Part shown: positions 25,419-33,944 of the stretch, one piece after another
Layout of the letters: every line of letters starts with the position of its first letter
Position numbering within the stretch: position 1 is the first letter of the stretch
Assembly: GCA_050747245.1 (NCBI GenBank)
Contig: JBOGNO010000004.1
Location: forward strand, 62,001-126,000
Length of the DNA: 64,000 bases
Reading direction: 5' to 3'
DNA from: JBOGNO01 sp050747245
GTDB lineage: Bacteria; Acidobacteriota; Terriglobia; Acidiferrales; UBA7541
The notes under the pieces: generated by a model
What the model was told of the DNA's origin: nothing
Seen by the model: only the letters and a program-made list of their open reading frames with translations
The model's database searches: none
Translations under genes and position numbers: made by a program

Positions 25419-27854
25419 ATGGCTACGCTCTGGCAAGACATCCGTTACGGCTTTCGCGTGCTGCTGAAAACACCGAGCTTCACGGCGATCGCCATCCTCA
25501 CGCTGGCTCTCGGAATCGGCGCCAACAGCACCATTTTCAGCTGGATCAACGCCACGTTGCTCAATCCCATTCCCGGAATGCCGCGGGCTTCTGAAGTTGT
25601 CTCCATCACCAACGGCCCGCCGGGCCACGCTCGGTCGTTCTCCTACGCGGACTTCAAGGACTTGCGCGAAGAGAATCAAAGTTTTTCCGGCGTGACGGCC
25701 TACGGCATCTGGCCCATGAGCCTGACCGGCCAGGGCAAGCCCGAACACATCTGGGGCACGCTGGTGACCGCAGATTATTTTGATGTGCTCGGCATCCGGC
25801 CCTATCTCGGCCGCACGTTTTTGCCCACAGAGGAGAATGCGCGCAACGGCGCTCCCGTGGCGGTGATCAGTTATCGTTTGTGGCAGGGCCGATTCGCGGG
25901 GGATCCTGCAATCATTGGTCGGATTGTGCACCTGGACTCGCATCCCTTCACGATTGTCGGAGTCACGCCCCCAGTTTTTCAGGGGAGTTTTTCGGGACTT
26001 CGCACGGAGCTATGGGTGCCCGTGGTGATGGTGCCGCAATTTGCGGGAGAAGAGGACACGCGGCTGACCGATCGCGTCGCTGGCTGGATGAATGCGGTCG
26101 GCCGGCTTCGCCCGGGTGTGGATCGCCTGCAGGCGCAGGCGGAGATGAATGCGCTTGCCCAGCAGATTGCGGAACGGTTTCCAGAAACGCATAAAGGCAA
26201 TTCGCAGATAACTCTTTATCCGCTCTGGCGCGCGCCGAATGGCGGGAATGCCATGTTCTCCGTTCTTCTGCCCATCTTGATGGCGCTGGCAGGAGTCGTC
26301 CTCCTGCTGGCCTCAGCCAACGTGGCCAACCTGATCCTCGCGCGCAGCCTTGGGAGGCAAAAGGAAATTGCCGTCCGGCTTTCACTCGGCGCCACGCGCG
26401 CCCGATTGATACGCCAACTGCTGGCCGAGAACCTGATCCTGGCGCTCTCGGGCGGCGCGATTGCTGTGGCTATTACAGTGTGGATGGCTCGCTCGTTCAT
26501 GGACTTTGCGCCTGTGAGCGACCTCCCGGTGTGGGTCTCGGTTCCTGTGGATCGCATTGTCCTGCTCGCGACGTTTCTCATTTCCATTTTGACCTGCGTC
26601 TTATTTGGCGCGCTTCCGGCGTTTCGCGCCTGCGCAATCAATCCTGCGAGCGTTCTTAAGGATGAGTCGGGCGGTATGGGTGGCCGCAAGAAGGCACGGC
26701 TCTCCGGAGCTCTCGCAGTCGCGCAGATTTCGCTCTCCCTGCTCCTGCTCGTCTCCGCGGGACTTTTCATCCGAAGTTTTCGCGCCGAGCGAAATTTCAA
26801 TCCTGGTTTCAATGCAAAGAATGTCCTTCTGGAATCCTACGAACTGGACGCGGGAAGCTACTCGCAAGCTGCAGGAATGGCGTTTCACAGGCAGGTCCTC
26901 GAGAAAGTCCAGGCGCTGCCGGGAGTGCGCGCGGCGTCCGTTGCAAATTGGACGCCGCTGGGATTCGACAGCAATTCAGATGATTTCCTGCCCGAAGGCT
27001 ACGTCGCGCAGCCGCACGAAGCCGTGGAAGCGGGCATCAACGCCGTCAGTCCCGGATATTTTGCGGTGACGGAAATTCCACTGGTGCGCGGCCGAGATTT
27101 CGCACCATCGGATTCGGCGGATTCGCAAAAGGTGGCCATCGTCAACGAAGATGTCGCGAATCGCTACTGGCGCAATGAAGATGCCATAGGCAAGCGCATG
27201 AAAATCGAAGGCGGCTGGGCGACGGTGATTGGCATCGCGCGAAACAGCCAATACTACACGCTTGGCGAAAAGCCTAAGCCGTTCATCTATCTGCCGATCT
27301 ACCAGTTTTATTCGCCCGACGCGATTGTTCACGTGCGCACGGCGGGCGATCCGCTCACCTCCGCATCCGCAGTGATCGACGCCATTCATCAGATGAATTC
27401 CGACCTGCCGGTGTACGACATTTCCACGCTCGAAGCGCGCACCAAAACCTCGTCATTCGTCCAGCGAATGGCGGGTACATTTGTCGGCGCTTTTGGCGTG
27501 CTCGCTCTCGTGCTGGCGGCCGTGGGGATTTACGGCGTGATCGCCTACAGCACGCGCCAGCGCACGCACGAGATTGGGATTCGCATGGCCCTCGGCGCGC
27601 AGCCGGGCGATGTGATGCGCCTCATTTTGGGGCATGGCAATCGCATTATTCTCTTCGGCGTGGCGATTGGCGCGCTCGCTTCGCTGGGAATGACGCGATT
27701 GATGAGCGGCCTGCTTTTCGGCGTCAGTCCGAGCGATCCATTCACATTTATTGCCGTCATCGTTCTCCTCGCGCTGGTCGCGCTGCTGGCGTGCTACCTT
27801 CCCGCGCGGCGGGCGATGCGCGTGGACCCCATGGTCGCTCTGCGTTACGAGTGA
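25419..27854 (+). CDS. ADOP-family permease (FtsX/MacB-like, orphan)
   Basis: The 811-residue protein has the acidobacterial duplicated orphan permease layout: a short N-terminus (MATLWQDIRYGFRVLLKTP), a first membrane helix, a MacB-like periplasmic domain, an FtsX permease block, then a second periplasmic domain and a second FtsX block ending PARRAMRVDPMVALRYE. ADOP proteins form large paralog families in Acidobacteriota and, unlike LolC or MacB, are not encoded beside an ABC ATPase; none is here. Their substrate is unknown. The ATG at 25419 follows AGGGGG. A longer frame from 25332 lacks family features. Confidence 0.9.
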   Translation: MATLWQDIRYGFRVLLKTPSFTAIAILTLALGIGANSTIFSWINATLLNPIPGMPRASEVVSITNGPPGHARSFSYADFKDLREENQSFSGVTAYGIWPMSLTGQGKPEHIWGTLVTADYFDVLGIRPYLGRTFLPTEENARNGAPVAVISYRLWQGRFAGDPAIIGRIVHLDSHPFTIVGVTPPVFQGSFSGLRTELWVPVVMVPQFAGEEDTRLTDRVAGWMNAVGRLRPGVDRLQAQAEMNALAQQIAERFPETHKGNSQITLYPLWRAPNGGNAMFSVLLPILMALAGVVLLLASANVANLILARSLGRQKEIAVRLSLGATRARLIRQLLAENLILALSGGAIAVAITVWMARSFMDFAPVSDLPVWVSVPVDRIVLLATFLISILTCVLFGALPAFRACAINPASVLKDESGGMGGRKKARLSGALAVAQISLSLLLLVSAGLFIRSFRAERNFNPGFNAKNVLLESYELDAGSYSQAAGMAFHRQVLEKVQALPGVRAASVANWTPLGFDSNSDDFLPEGYVAQPHEAVEAGINAVSPGYFAVTEIPLVRGRDFAPSDSADSQKVAIVNEDVANRYWRNEDAIGKRMKIEGGWATVIGIARNSQYYTLGEKPKPFIYLPIYQFYSPDAIVHVRTAGDPLTSASAVIDAIHQMNSDLPVYDISTLEARTKTSSFVQRMAGTFVGAFGVLALVLAAVGIYGVIAYSTRQRTHEIGIRMALGAQPGDVMRLILGHGNRIILFGVAIGALASLGMTRLMSGLLFGVSPSDPFTFIAVIVLLALVALLACYLPARRAMRVDPMVALRYE

Positions 27855-27890
27855 TTCAAGTCAGGCAAACGGCGCGCAGGTTTCAAATCG

Positions 27891-28433
27891 TTACTTTGAG
27901 GGGGGCTTTGGATTCTGCGGAGCCTGTTGTGCGGGCGGCTTCGACGGTGCAGGAGTCTGCGCCGCAGCGGGCGCGGCGGACGGAGTCGTAGGTGCTACTG
28001 CCGGTGAAGCGGGCGCTGCGGGAGTCGCGGTCTTGGGAGCAGCGACGCCGGCGATGTCCGATCCCAGTCCCAGCTTCTGCAGGCTTTCGGCGTCGAGTTT
28101 TCCCGTGGGAGGCATGCCATTGGCGCTCTGAAAACTCTTGAGCGCCGCGACCGTGCGCGCGTCCCATTTCCGGCTCGGATCGCCGCCGTAGAAACCCTCG
28201 CGTCCCAGAGCAGATTGAATTTCCTCGATGCGATCCGGCGTGGGAGCCTTCTGCTTGGGAGCGCGCTTCGAATGCTTGGATTTCTTCTTCGAGGAAACCA
28301 GATGCGACGAACCGACGGGTGAGCTCTGCGCGCCGATTCCAACCGGCAACAGGAGAAATCCCAGCCCGAACAGGAACGCGGCTTTCACTGCGCGCCCGCG
28401 GAAGCTCCGCGCGAATGGACTCGGGCCGCTCAT
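27891..28433 (-). CDS. Secreted peptidoglycan-binding-like protein
   Basis: The 180-residue product has an N-terminal signal or anchor (about residues 17-36), a lysine-rich stretch, then a PG_binding_1-like fold near residues 65-123 (IEEIQSALGREGFYGG, TVAALKSFQSANGMPPTGKL). The last 50 residues are a Pro/Ala/Thr-rich tail. It probably binds cell-wall peptidoglycan in the periplasm. Its start overlaps the htrA stop by four bases (ATGA), so the two are co-translated, which hints at a joint envelope-maintenance role. Confidence 0.8.
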   Translation of the reverse strand: MSGPSPFARSFRGRAVKAAFLFGLGFLLLPVGIGAQSSPVGSSHLVSSKKKSKHSKRAPKQKAPTPDRIEEIQSALGREGFYGGDPSRKWDARTVAALKSFQSANGMPPTGKLDAESLQKLGLGSDIAGVAAPKTATPAAPASPAVAPTTPSAAPAAAQTPAPSKPPAQQAPQNPKPPSK

Positions 28434-29983
28434 TGCCCGTTCGGGACCACTCCGGCCGGAAACAGCGTGAGCATGCGGTCATCTCCCGCGTTGCGCAGCA
28501 CCTTGAAGAATATGTCCTGGCCGGGCTTCAATTTCGCCATCTCCCGCGAGTATTCCGCCGAATTCGACACGCTCACGCGGTTTACTTCCACGATGACGTC
28601 GCCGCGCGTGAAATCCAGATCTTCGGCGAAGCTCGCCGGATCCACTTCGGACACCACCACACCCTGAACTTTCCCGGTGATTCCCAGCCGCCGAGCCACT
28701 TCCGGCGTCAAATCCTGCACGTGCAGGCCGAACTGCACCGGTGCCGCCTCGCCGGGTGATTCCTCATTGTTGTTTCCGTTTTCCGTCATGCGCGGAACGA
28801 TCTTGGAGCGATCCGCAACGGTCAGAGTCAGCTCGCCGGCCTTTTTATTCCTAACGTAGCCAAGCCGCACAGACTGCCCTACCGCCGTGGCTGAAATCGG
28901 ATCCACTAAGTCGGAAGCGGTATGTACCGGCTGGCCGTTCACCGTGGTGATGACGTCGCCCGGCTGCAGTCCGGACTTCTCCGCCGGGCTTCCCTTGTCC
29001 ACGCCTTCCACCACAATTCCGTACGGCGCTCCCATTTCGCGCAGCAGGACCGGATTGGTGCTGTGATCCTCACGGAAGCTGATGCCGATAGCCCCGCGCG
29101 TCACTTTCCCGTTGGTAACCAGTTGGTTGTACACGCCGATGGCGGTATTGGAAGGCAGCGCAAAACCCACGCCCTCGAATCCCCGGCTGCCGGTATAAAT
29201 CGCGGTGTTGAGTCCGATGACCTGCCCCGCCAGATTCACCAGCGGCCCTCCGGAATTTCCCGGATTGATGGCCGCGTCAGTCTGGATGAAGCGCTGAAAT
29301 TGTTTGCCCACGTTGTTGCGGTCTTTCGCGCTGACGATTCCAGCCGTCACGGTCGAATTCAGCCCGAAGGGGCTTCCGAACGCCAGCACCCAATCGCCTA
29401 CCTGCACGCCATCCGAGTTGCCCAGTTGCGCGGTAGGGAGGTCGCGGTTGGCCTCCACCTTGATGACCGCCAGATCCGTTTCCTCGTCCGCGCCAATTAC
29501 CTTCGCCGTGAAGGGCTGCGCCTCGCCGTTGAATGTCACCTCGATCTTGGTCGCCTGGTCAATCACATGCTGGTTGGTGAGGATGTAGCCGCGCTTGTCC
29601 ACGATGACGCCCGACCCAAGGCTGCGCTCCGCGCTCGCCCCTGTATCCGGCTCGTCGAAATAGTGATTGAAGAAATCCTGTAGCGAATTCCCGCCGCCCC
29701 GCTTGCCGCCCTTGGGTTTTTCGATCACCTGCGTCGTGGAGATATTCACCACCGCGGGTTCCAGCTTGGTCACAATCGCCGAAAACGTGCCCGAAAGCTG
29801 CACCGGGTCCGGAACGGCCAGCAGCGCGGCCCCATTCGCGTTCTGTGCGCGATTTGCCAGGGCGTGCCCGGAAATTACCGTGCCGATCAAAATTCCGGCC
29901 CCGAGCGTCAGCACCACCAGCAGCGATGCAAAGACTTTCCGGCGCCTCACCCAATCCACCAACTCCCGAATCTGGATACCCAT
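28430..29983 (-). CDS. HtrA/DegP-like periplasmic serine protease
   Basis: The 517-residue protein has an N-terminal membrane anchor (about residues 18-38) and a trypsin-like domain with the triad H139 (TNQHVI), D170 (EETDLAVI) and S244 (PGNSGGPL). Two PDZ domains follow, around 290-385 and 410-505. Such Do-type proteases degrade or refold damaged envelope proteins. AGGGAG seven bases before the ATG supports the start. An 18-bp perfect palindrome lies about 90 bp upstream. The downstream peptidoglycan-binding gene overlaps it. Confidence 0.94.
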   Translation of the reverse strand: MGIQIRELVDWVRRRKVFASLLVVLTLGAGILIGTVISGHALANRAQNANGAALLAVPDPVQLSGTFSAIVTKLEPAVVNISTTQVIEKPKGGKRGGGNSLQDFFNHYFDEPDTGASAERSLGSGVIVDKRGYILTNQHVIDQATKIEVTFNGEAQPFTAKVIGADEETDLAVIKVEANRDLPTAQLGNSDGVQVGDWVLAFGSPFGLNSTVTAGIVSAKDRNNVGKQFQRFIQTDAAINPGNSGGPLVNLAGQVIGLNTAIYTGSRGFEGVGFALPSNTAIGVYNQLVTNGKVTRGAIGISFREDHSTNPVLLREMGAPYGIVVEGVDKGSPAEKSGLQPGDVITTVNGQPVHTASDLVDPISATAVGQSVRLGYVRNKKAGELTLTVADRSKIVPRMTENGNNNEESPGEAAPVQFGLHVQDLTPEVARRLGITGKVQGVVVSEVDPASFAEDLDFTRGDVIVEVNRVSVSNSAEYSREMAKLKPGQDIFFKVLRNAGDDRMLTLFPAGVVPNGQ

Positions 29984-30069
29984 TTCCGTGCTCCCTTTGC
30001 GTCGCGCCGTCTGGCGGGCAGTCCCGCGATTCTAATATAATACCGCATTTCCAGCGCCTTTTATCTTCG

Positions 30070-30087
30070 ACGGCAAGCGCTTGCCGT
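30070..30087. promoter_or_regulatory. 18-bp perfect palindrome upstream of htrA
   Basis: ACGGCAAGCGCTTGCCGT is identical to its reverse complement. It sits between the YncE-like gene and htrA, about 87 bp before the htrA start. With no loop and no T-run it is a poor terminator, so an operator for a dimeric regulator is more likely. Confidence 0.4.
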
Positions 30088-30196
30088 TGTGAGCATTTAC
30101 TTATTCCCTGAGTACTTTTTGCCGGCCGCGCGCCCTCGCCGCAGATGTAATTAAGATGCGCGCGGCGTCGCCGGGATGCATGCCCACCGCGCCGCC

Positions 30197-31243
30197 TCAC
30201 TGCACCTGGAAAACCACCACTTCCGACGCTGACGCGGCTTGCGATGGCACGGCCACGAAAAACTTCCCCAGTTCCGGCACCAGCCTCGAAGTCCTGCCTC
30301 CGGGCCCCGATGCCACGTCTCCCAGTGATTCAAACTGGTCCGCAGATGCCTCCTTGTAAACGCTTACCGTTCCGTTCCCTTCCCCGCAGGAGGCATAAAT
30401 TCTTCCGGTCGCTGCGTCGAACGTCGCATCGTCCACGCCCTTGGCGATCGGCAGAGCCTGTAACTCTTTGCCTGTGCGCGTGTCGAAGACCACGATGTGC
30501 CCGCTCCGGCACCCCACGAACAGCCGGTGGTTTGCTTCATCGAGCGCCATGGCCACGTTGAATTTCCCGAGCGTCACGGGCCAGGTCGCCACGATTTTTC
30601 GTTTCGCGCGGTCTATCACCTCGATCTGGTTCTTCGCACGATTGTTCACGTACATGAGCGCGCTCGCGTGCTCGAGCGCCATGGCCTCCAGCGTGTCGCC
30701 GTCCACTTGCATGTCGCCCAGTTTTTCGCCGGCAGTCGTGTCCACGATGCTGATGGTCGAAAACGTCTGCTTGGCGTCGCCTCCTCCATTCACGATGTAG
30801 AGTTCCTTCGACTTTTCGTCGTAGGCGATGGAATCGGCATCCAGCAGCAACTTGATGTTCTTCACAGGGGCATAACTTTCGCTATCGAAGATTTTCAGCG
30901 CTCCCTCGCCTCCGTCTGTCACGTAAATCCTGTGCAGGTCCTCGCGATACAAAACTGCATGAGGCCGCGCCAGCCCTTCGATCCTGTGGATGACCTCACC
31001 CGTCTTCAGGTCGAGCACCAGCACCGCATGCGTGTCTTCCGCGGTCGCAAAGAGACGGTTGCCCTTCACATCCACTCCAAAATGGTCGAAGTGCCCTTTC
31101 ACGTCCGCCGGGAGCTTGATTCTCTGCGTCTCCTTCAGCGGCGTCTGCCCCGCCGTTGCCACTGCGACCCCTGCGATGAACGCTACCGCTACGGTCAAAA
31201 CAATTGCCGCCGCGATTGCCACTACTTTCATTCTTCCGTTCAC
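30197..31243 (-). CDS. YncE-like secreted beta-propeller protein
   Basis: The 348-residue product has an N-terminal signal or anchor (residues 6-32) and seven-bladed-propeller-like repeats of the YncE/YVTN class (HAVLVLDLKTGEVIHRI, HRIYVTDGGEGALKIFD, SALMYVNNRAKNQIEVID, HRLFVGCRSGHIVVFD). Such propellers act as extracytoplasmic binding or scaffold proteins; the ligand is unknown. It lies upstream of htrA on the same strand but 213 bp away. Confidence 0.83.
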   Translation of the reverse strand: MNGRMKVVAIAAAIVLTVAVAFIAGVAVATAGQTPLKETQRIKLPADVKGHFDHFGVDVKGNRLFATAEDTHAVLVLDLKTGEVIHRIEGLARPHAVLYREDLHRIYVTDGGEGALKIFDSESYAPVKNIKLLLDADSIAYDEKSKELYIVNGGGDAKQTFSTISIVDTTAGEKLGDMQVDGDTLEAMALEHASALMYVNNRAKNQIEVIDRAKRKIVATWPVTLGKFNVAMALDEANHRLFVGCRSGHIVVFDTRTGKELQALPIAKGVDDATFDAATGRIYASCGEGNGTVSVYKEASADQFESLGDVASGPGGRTSRLVPELGKFFVAVPSQAASASEVVVFQVQ

Positions 31244-31307
31244 TCTTCCCTCCTCCGTGTGATTTCCTCAATTCCGAAATTCTAGTACTTTTTTCTGAGT
31301 TTCGATT

Positions 31308-32180
31308 TTATCTGCGCCCCGGCTCGATCATCGTGAGGTGCGCGGCCAATATACCCCATCCCAGATTTGCTTTTACCATGCAGAGGGTCATCCTCATCCC
31401 GAACCCGCCCAGAAGCTTCTTATCTGGATCCACGATCCACACTGCCACGGCGTGCTCATCTCGGGCATAGGTTACACCTTCCAGTTTCCCTTTCGTGGGG
31501 GCCTGAGGGAATTTCGCAAATTGCCGCGCCACGCCTGCTTCGATGTCCCCTGTTCCCACCCACAGCTCACCGAGCCCATCCACAAACGACCCTTCAGGGT
31601 AAAACAGGCTAGCAATTACGTTCGCATCCTTCACTTCCCACGCCCGCAGAAACTGGGCAATGCATTGGTCGAGATCGAATTCCTCCGGCGCCGTTGTCCG
31701 CCGTATCTCCGGTTCTTCGCGATCACTCGCGAGGGTGCCGCCTTCGATGTAGGCTCCCGGCCGCGCGAACTCTTCTCTTAGTTTCGCAGCCTTCAACCCC
31801 CGCGCACTCAGGATTTGCGCCGCGCGACACTTCTCCTCGCGCAAGATACCCAGCAGCAAATGCCCCGTAGCCACGTTGTGGTGCCCGAGCCGGTCCGCCT
31901 CTTCCTTTGCGAAATCGAGGATTCTCTTGCACTCCACCGTCAGTGGCAAATCGACCGACGTCGCAATCGGCTTCCCGGGCGTAGTTCCCTTCTCAATTTC
32001 CGCACGTATCCGCTCGAGTGACCCCCATCCTCGCATTATCCTTAGTGCGATTCCCCGATCCTCCCGCAACAGACCTAGCAGCAGGTGCTCTGACTCGATG
32101 AACCCGCTTCCATATTGGCTTGCCTCGTATCGCGCATAGAAAATCACGCGCCGCGCCTTTTCCGTGTAGCGCTCGAACAA
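31308..32180 (-). CDS. Clp N-terminal domain fused to an NTF2/SnoaL-like domain
   Basis: The 290-residue protein starts exactly like ClpC/ClpB N-terminal domains (MFERYTEKARRVIFYARYEA, SEHLLLGLLRE) and contains both Clp_N repeats (about 3-70 and 78-140, the second with GHHNVATGHLLLGILREE). There is no AAA+ module. Residues about 165-285 instead look like an NTF2/SnoaL fold (IAQFLRAWEVKDANVIASLF, SFVDGLGELWVGTGDIE). It may act as an adaptor or substrate-binding protein; function unknown. The family of stand-alone Clp_N proteins is known, but this pairing is unusual. Confidence 0.8.
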   Translation of the reverse strand: MFERYTEKARRVIFYARYEASQYGSGFIESEHLLLGLLREDRGIALRIMRGWGSLERIRAEIEKGTTPGKPIATSVDLPLTVECKRILDFAKEEADRLGHHNVATGHLLLGILREEKCRAAQILSARGLKAAKLREEFARPGAYIEGGTLASDREEPEIRRTTAPEEFDLDQCIAQFLRAWEVKDANVIASLFYPEGSFVDGLGELWVGTGDIEAGVARQFAKFPQAPTKGKLEGVTYARDEHAVAVWIVDPDKKLLGGFGMRMTLCMVKANLGWGILAAHLTMIEPGRR

Positions 32181-32338
32181 TTCGGCACCTTATCTCGTAG
32201 TCTTGCTTAGGCTGATTCTTCAAAGAGATTTTATAGACTTACCTAGTCGCATTCGCAAGCGTCGCCGACGCTATTCTAGGCTGGAATTTCGTTTTGGCGA
32301 GTGGCTCTAATGGAGCGCTCAGGCAGATGCAACCGCGC

Positions 32339-32375
32339 GCGCCACTCTCCACCCGCCGCGGCGGAAGAGTGGCGC
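32339..32375. terminator. Strong hairpin downstream of the PilZ genes
   Basis: GCGCCACTCT and AGAGTGGCGC form a perfect 10-bp stem around a 17-base loop that itself contains CGCCGCGGCG. It follows the stop of the leftward PilZ gene by about 35 bp. A T-rich stretch (TCTTTGCTTTC) lies on the plus strand only, so a leftward intrinsic terminator is uncertain. Confidence 0.4.
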
Positions 32376-32409
32376 TCTTTGCTTTCTGCCTCTGATTCCT
32401 GGTGAGTCG

Positions 32410-32766
32410 CTAGTTTGATGAAACGCTCAACACCGATGCATTCTCGGAGATTACGTCGTAATAATAGAATTCTACTCCCATTCCCGAGGCCTCGATGGGA
32501 GGTTCGGGAAGCCGGATGTGCACCACGCGCCCCATGCAGCATAGGAGGGGCGCGCGGAGCCCCGCGATCTCTTTTGGCATCCTCACGAGGACTTGCAGCG
32601 TCGTGCCCACGCTCAGCGGCTTATCCGTCCGGAAATACACGCCTCGCGACGAAATGTTGTCCGTCTGCGCGATCACCCGGGAGCTGTCCGGCGCATTCGC
32701 GGCCTTGAACGACACCTGCACGATCATGTCGAAGCGCAGAGTGTGTCGATGCTCAACCCCTCCCAT
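32410..32766 (-). CDS. PilZ-domain protein 1
   Basis: The 118-residue single-domain protein has the two c-di-GMP-binding motifs of PilZ: RxxxR (RHTLR, near residue 7) and DxSxxG-like DNISSRG. It should sense cyclic di-GMP; the output is unknown. GAGGAG seven bases before the ATG supports the start. It is clearly a paralog of the PilZ gene at 33194-33550, of identical length, and the leader regions are also related, so a tandem duplication is likely. Confidence 0.87.
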   Translation of the reverse strand: MGGVEHRHTLRFDMIVQVSFKAANAPDSSRVIAQTDNISSRGVYFRTDKPLSVGTTLQVLVRMPKEIAGLRAPLLCCMGRVVHIRLPEPPIEASGMGVEFYYYDVISENASVLSVSSN

Positions 32767-32809
32767 GTTTGTCTCCTCTCGTGCCGCGGGAGGGATCGGC
32801 AGCTTTCTT

Positions 32810-32962
32810 TCAATCGCGGGCCGAGTCCTCGAACGGAGGGCGCCTCAGCAATTCCTCTGCGGACTCGATAGCGGATGCACTGACATTATAATAGCTGCAC
32901 CTCTTTTGCCATGTGTTCGCCCGACAGAAAATGTCTCTTAACTGATTGCCATTAAACGTCAT
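32810..32962 (-). CDS. Small ORF (50 aa) in the PilZ 1 leader, begins MTFNGN
   Basis: A 50-codon frame begins MTFNGNQLRDIF and ends 43 bp before PilZ 1. The first codons match those of a small frame before PilZ 2, and differences in the shared part include third-position silent changes (ACG/ACA, AAT/AAC twice), which suggests translation. There is no strong ribosome-binding site. Beyond residue 9 the two small frames differ. It could be a leader peptide or chance. It lies in the 427-bp gap 32767-33193, where the remaining DNA shows no other feature beyond the shared leader at 32937-33033. Confidence 0.3.
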   Translation of the reverse strand: MTFNGNQLRDIFCRANTWQKRCSYYNVSASAIESAEELLRRPPFEDSARD

Positions 32963-33033
32963 GCGTTCCATTGTGGTTCTCACTCAGATTTCCACAGCCT
33001 CAGATTAGTTCGGGAATGGATTCCCACTGCGGG
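32937..33033 (-). repeat. PilZ leader repeat, copy 1
   Basis: This stretch shares TTCCACAGCC, AGTTCGGGAA and TTCCCACT in the same order and spacing with 33722-33816, plus the ATTGCCATTAAACGTCAT block that encodes the start of the small frame. It is the upstream part of the duplicated PilZ unit. Confidence 0.6.
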
Positions 33034-33193
33034 CATATGCTCATGGCCGGGGCTGCTATGCTGGGGTCTTGCTTCAAGGACTGGCGCCGCAGGGAGGTGC
33101 CAGAGGGTGCGCGACGGTTCGCCCTCCGCTGGGGACTAGAGGTGGGCAGTTTGATTCTAAGTGTCTGCTTGCCTATCGTCGCGTTTCGCCGAG

Positions 33194-33550
33194 CTATCCG
33201 CAGGCTGAGCTCGCCGTATGCTCCGCATCTCGGACCACGTCGTAATAATGAAACTCTATCCCCATTCCCGGCCCTTTGTAGGGAGCCTTCGGCGGTCGGT
33301 TGTGCACCACTCGTCCCACGCAGCACCACGTGGACGCACGACTCCCGGCCACCTCTCTAGGCATCCTCAAGAATAATTGCAGCGGCGTTCCCACGCTTAG
33401 CAGCTTGTGGGTCCTGAAATACACACCTCGTGACGAAATATTATCCGAGTGCACAATCACCTCGGCGCTGTCGGGAGCGCCTACGGGCTTGTATGACAAT
33501 TGCACTCTCATATTGAAACGCGGGGCCTGACGGCGATTCATCCCTTCCAT
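33194..33550 (-). CDS. PilZ-domain protein 2
   Basis: This 118-residue paralog of PilZ 1 keeps both ligand motifs (RQAPR and DNISSRG) and the closing GPGMGIEFHYYDVV segment. The frame is open upstream to 33673, but the ATG at 33550 lies six bases after GAGGAG and aligns with the PilZ 1 start, so I use it. The C-terminal ten residues differ from PilZ 1. It is probably transcribed from its own leader. Confidence 0.87.
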   Translation of the reverse strand: MEGMNRRQAPRFNMRVQLSYKPVGAPDSAEVIVHSDNISSRGVYFRTHKLLSVGTPLQLFLRMPREVAGSRASTWCCVGRVVHNRPPKAPYKGPGMGIEFHYYDVVRDAEHTASSACG

Positions 33551-33651
33551 GTTCATCTCCTCTCGCGCCGAGGAAGGGACTGTCGGCATGAATTTAGTCT
33601 TGCAGATTCCGTCCGCGAAAGGGGAGGTGTCCCAGGATTTCACCCGAGGAC

Positions 33652-33747
33652 TCATTTGGAACCGCTGAGGCAAATCGCTCTCGCACGTCGATTTCCACAG
33701 GCTTTCAACATGAAAAAGAATCCTAAGTAGTTGCCGTTAAATGTCAT
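33652..33747 (-). CDS. Small ORF (31 aa) in the PilZ 2 leader, begins MTFNGN
   Basis: A 31-codon frame begins MTFNGNYLGFFF and ends 101 bp before PilZ 2. Its first nine codons correspond to the small frame before PilZ 1 with several silent differences; the remainder is unrelated. Translation is suggested by that pattern but not proven. It lies in the 394-bp gap 33551-33944, which otherwise holds only the shared leader repeat. Confidence 0.25.
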   Translation of the reverse strand: MTFNGNYLGFFFMLKACGNRRARAICLSGSK

Positions 33748-33816
33748 CCCTTGCGCGGGAGTGCAGCGCAGTTTTCCACAGCCCGCATCAGTTCGGGAAA
33801 GGCTTCCCACTCCGGA
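33722..33816 (-). repeat. PilZ leader repeat, copy 2
   Basis: This is the counterpart of 32937-33033, with the shared blocks TTCCACAGCC, CAGTTCGGGAA and CTTCCCACT. The spacing of about 785 bp between copies equals that between the PilZ genes, so leader and gene were duplicated together. Confidence 0.6.
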
Positions 33817-33944
33817 AAATCTTGCTGCACGCATTCGTGAAGCCTTTATAGAAATTGAACCGCAGAGTTGCGTGCGAGAGCGCTGACAGTCGGCCGTACT
33901 TGCGGCTGCCGCGGTCAGTTGTCGAATTGTCCTGGGCCGCGGAA

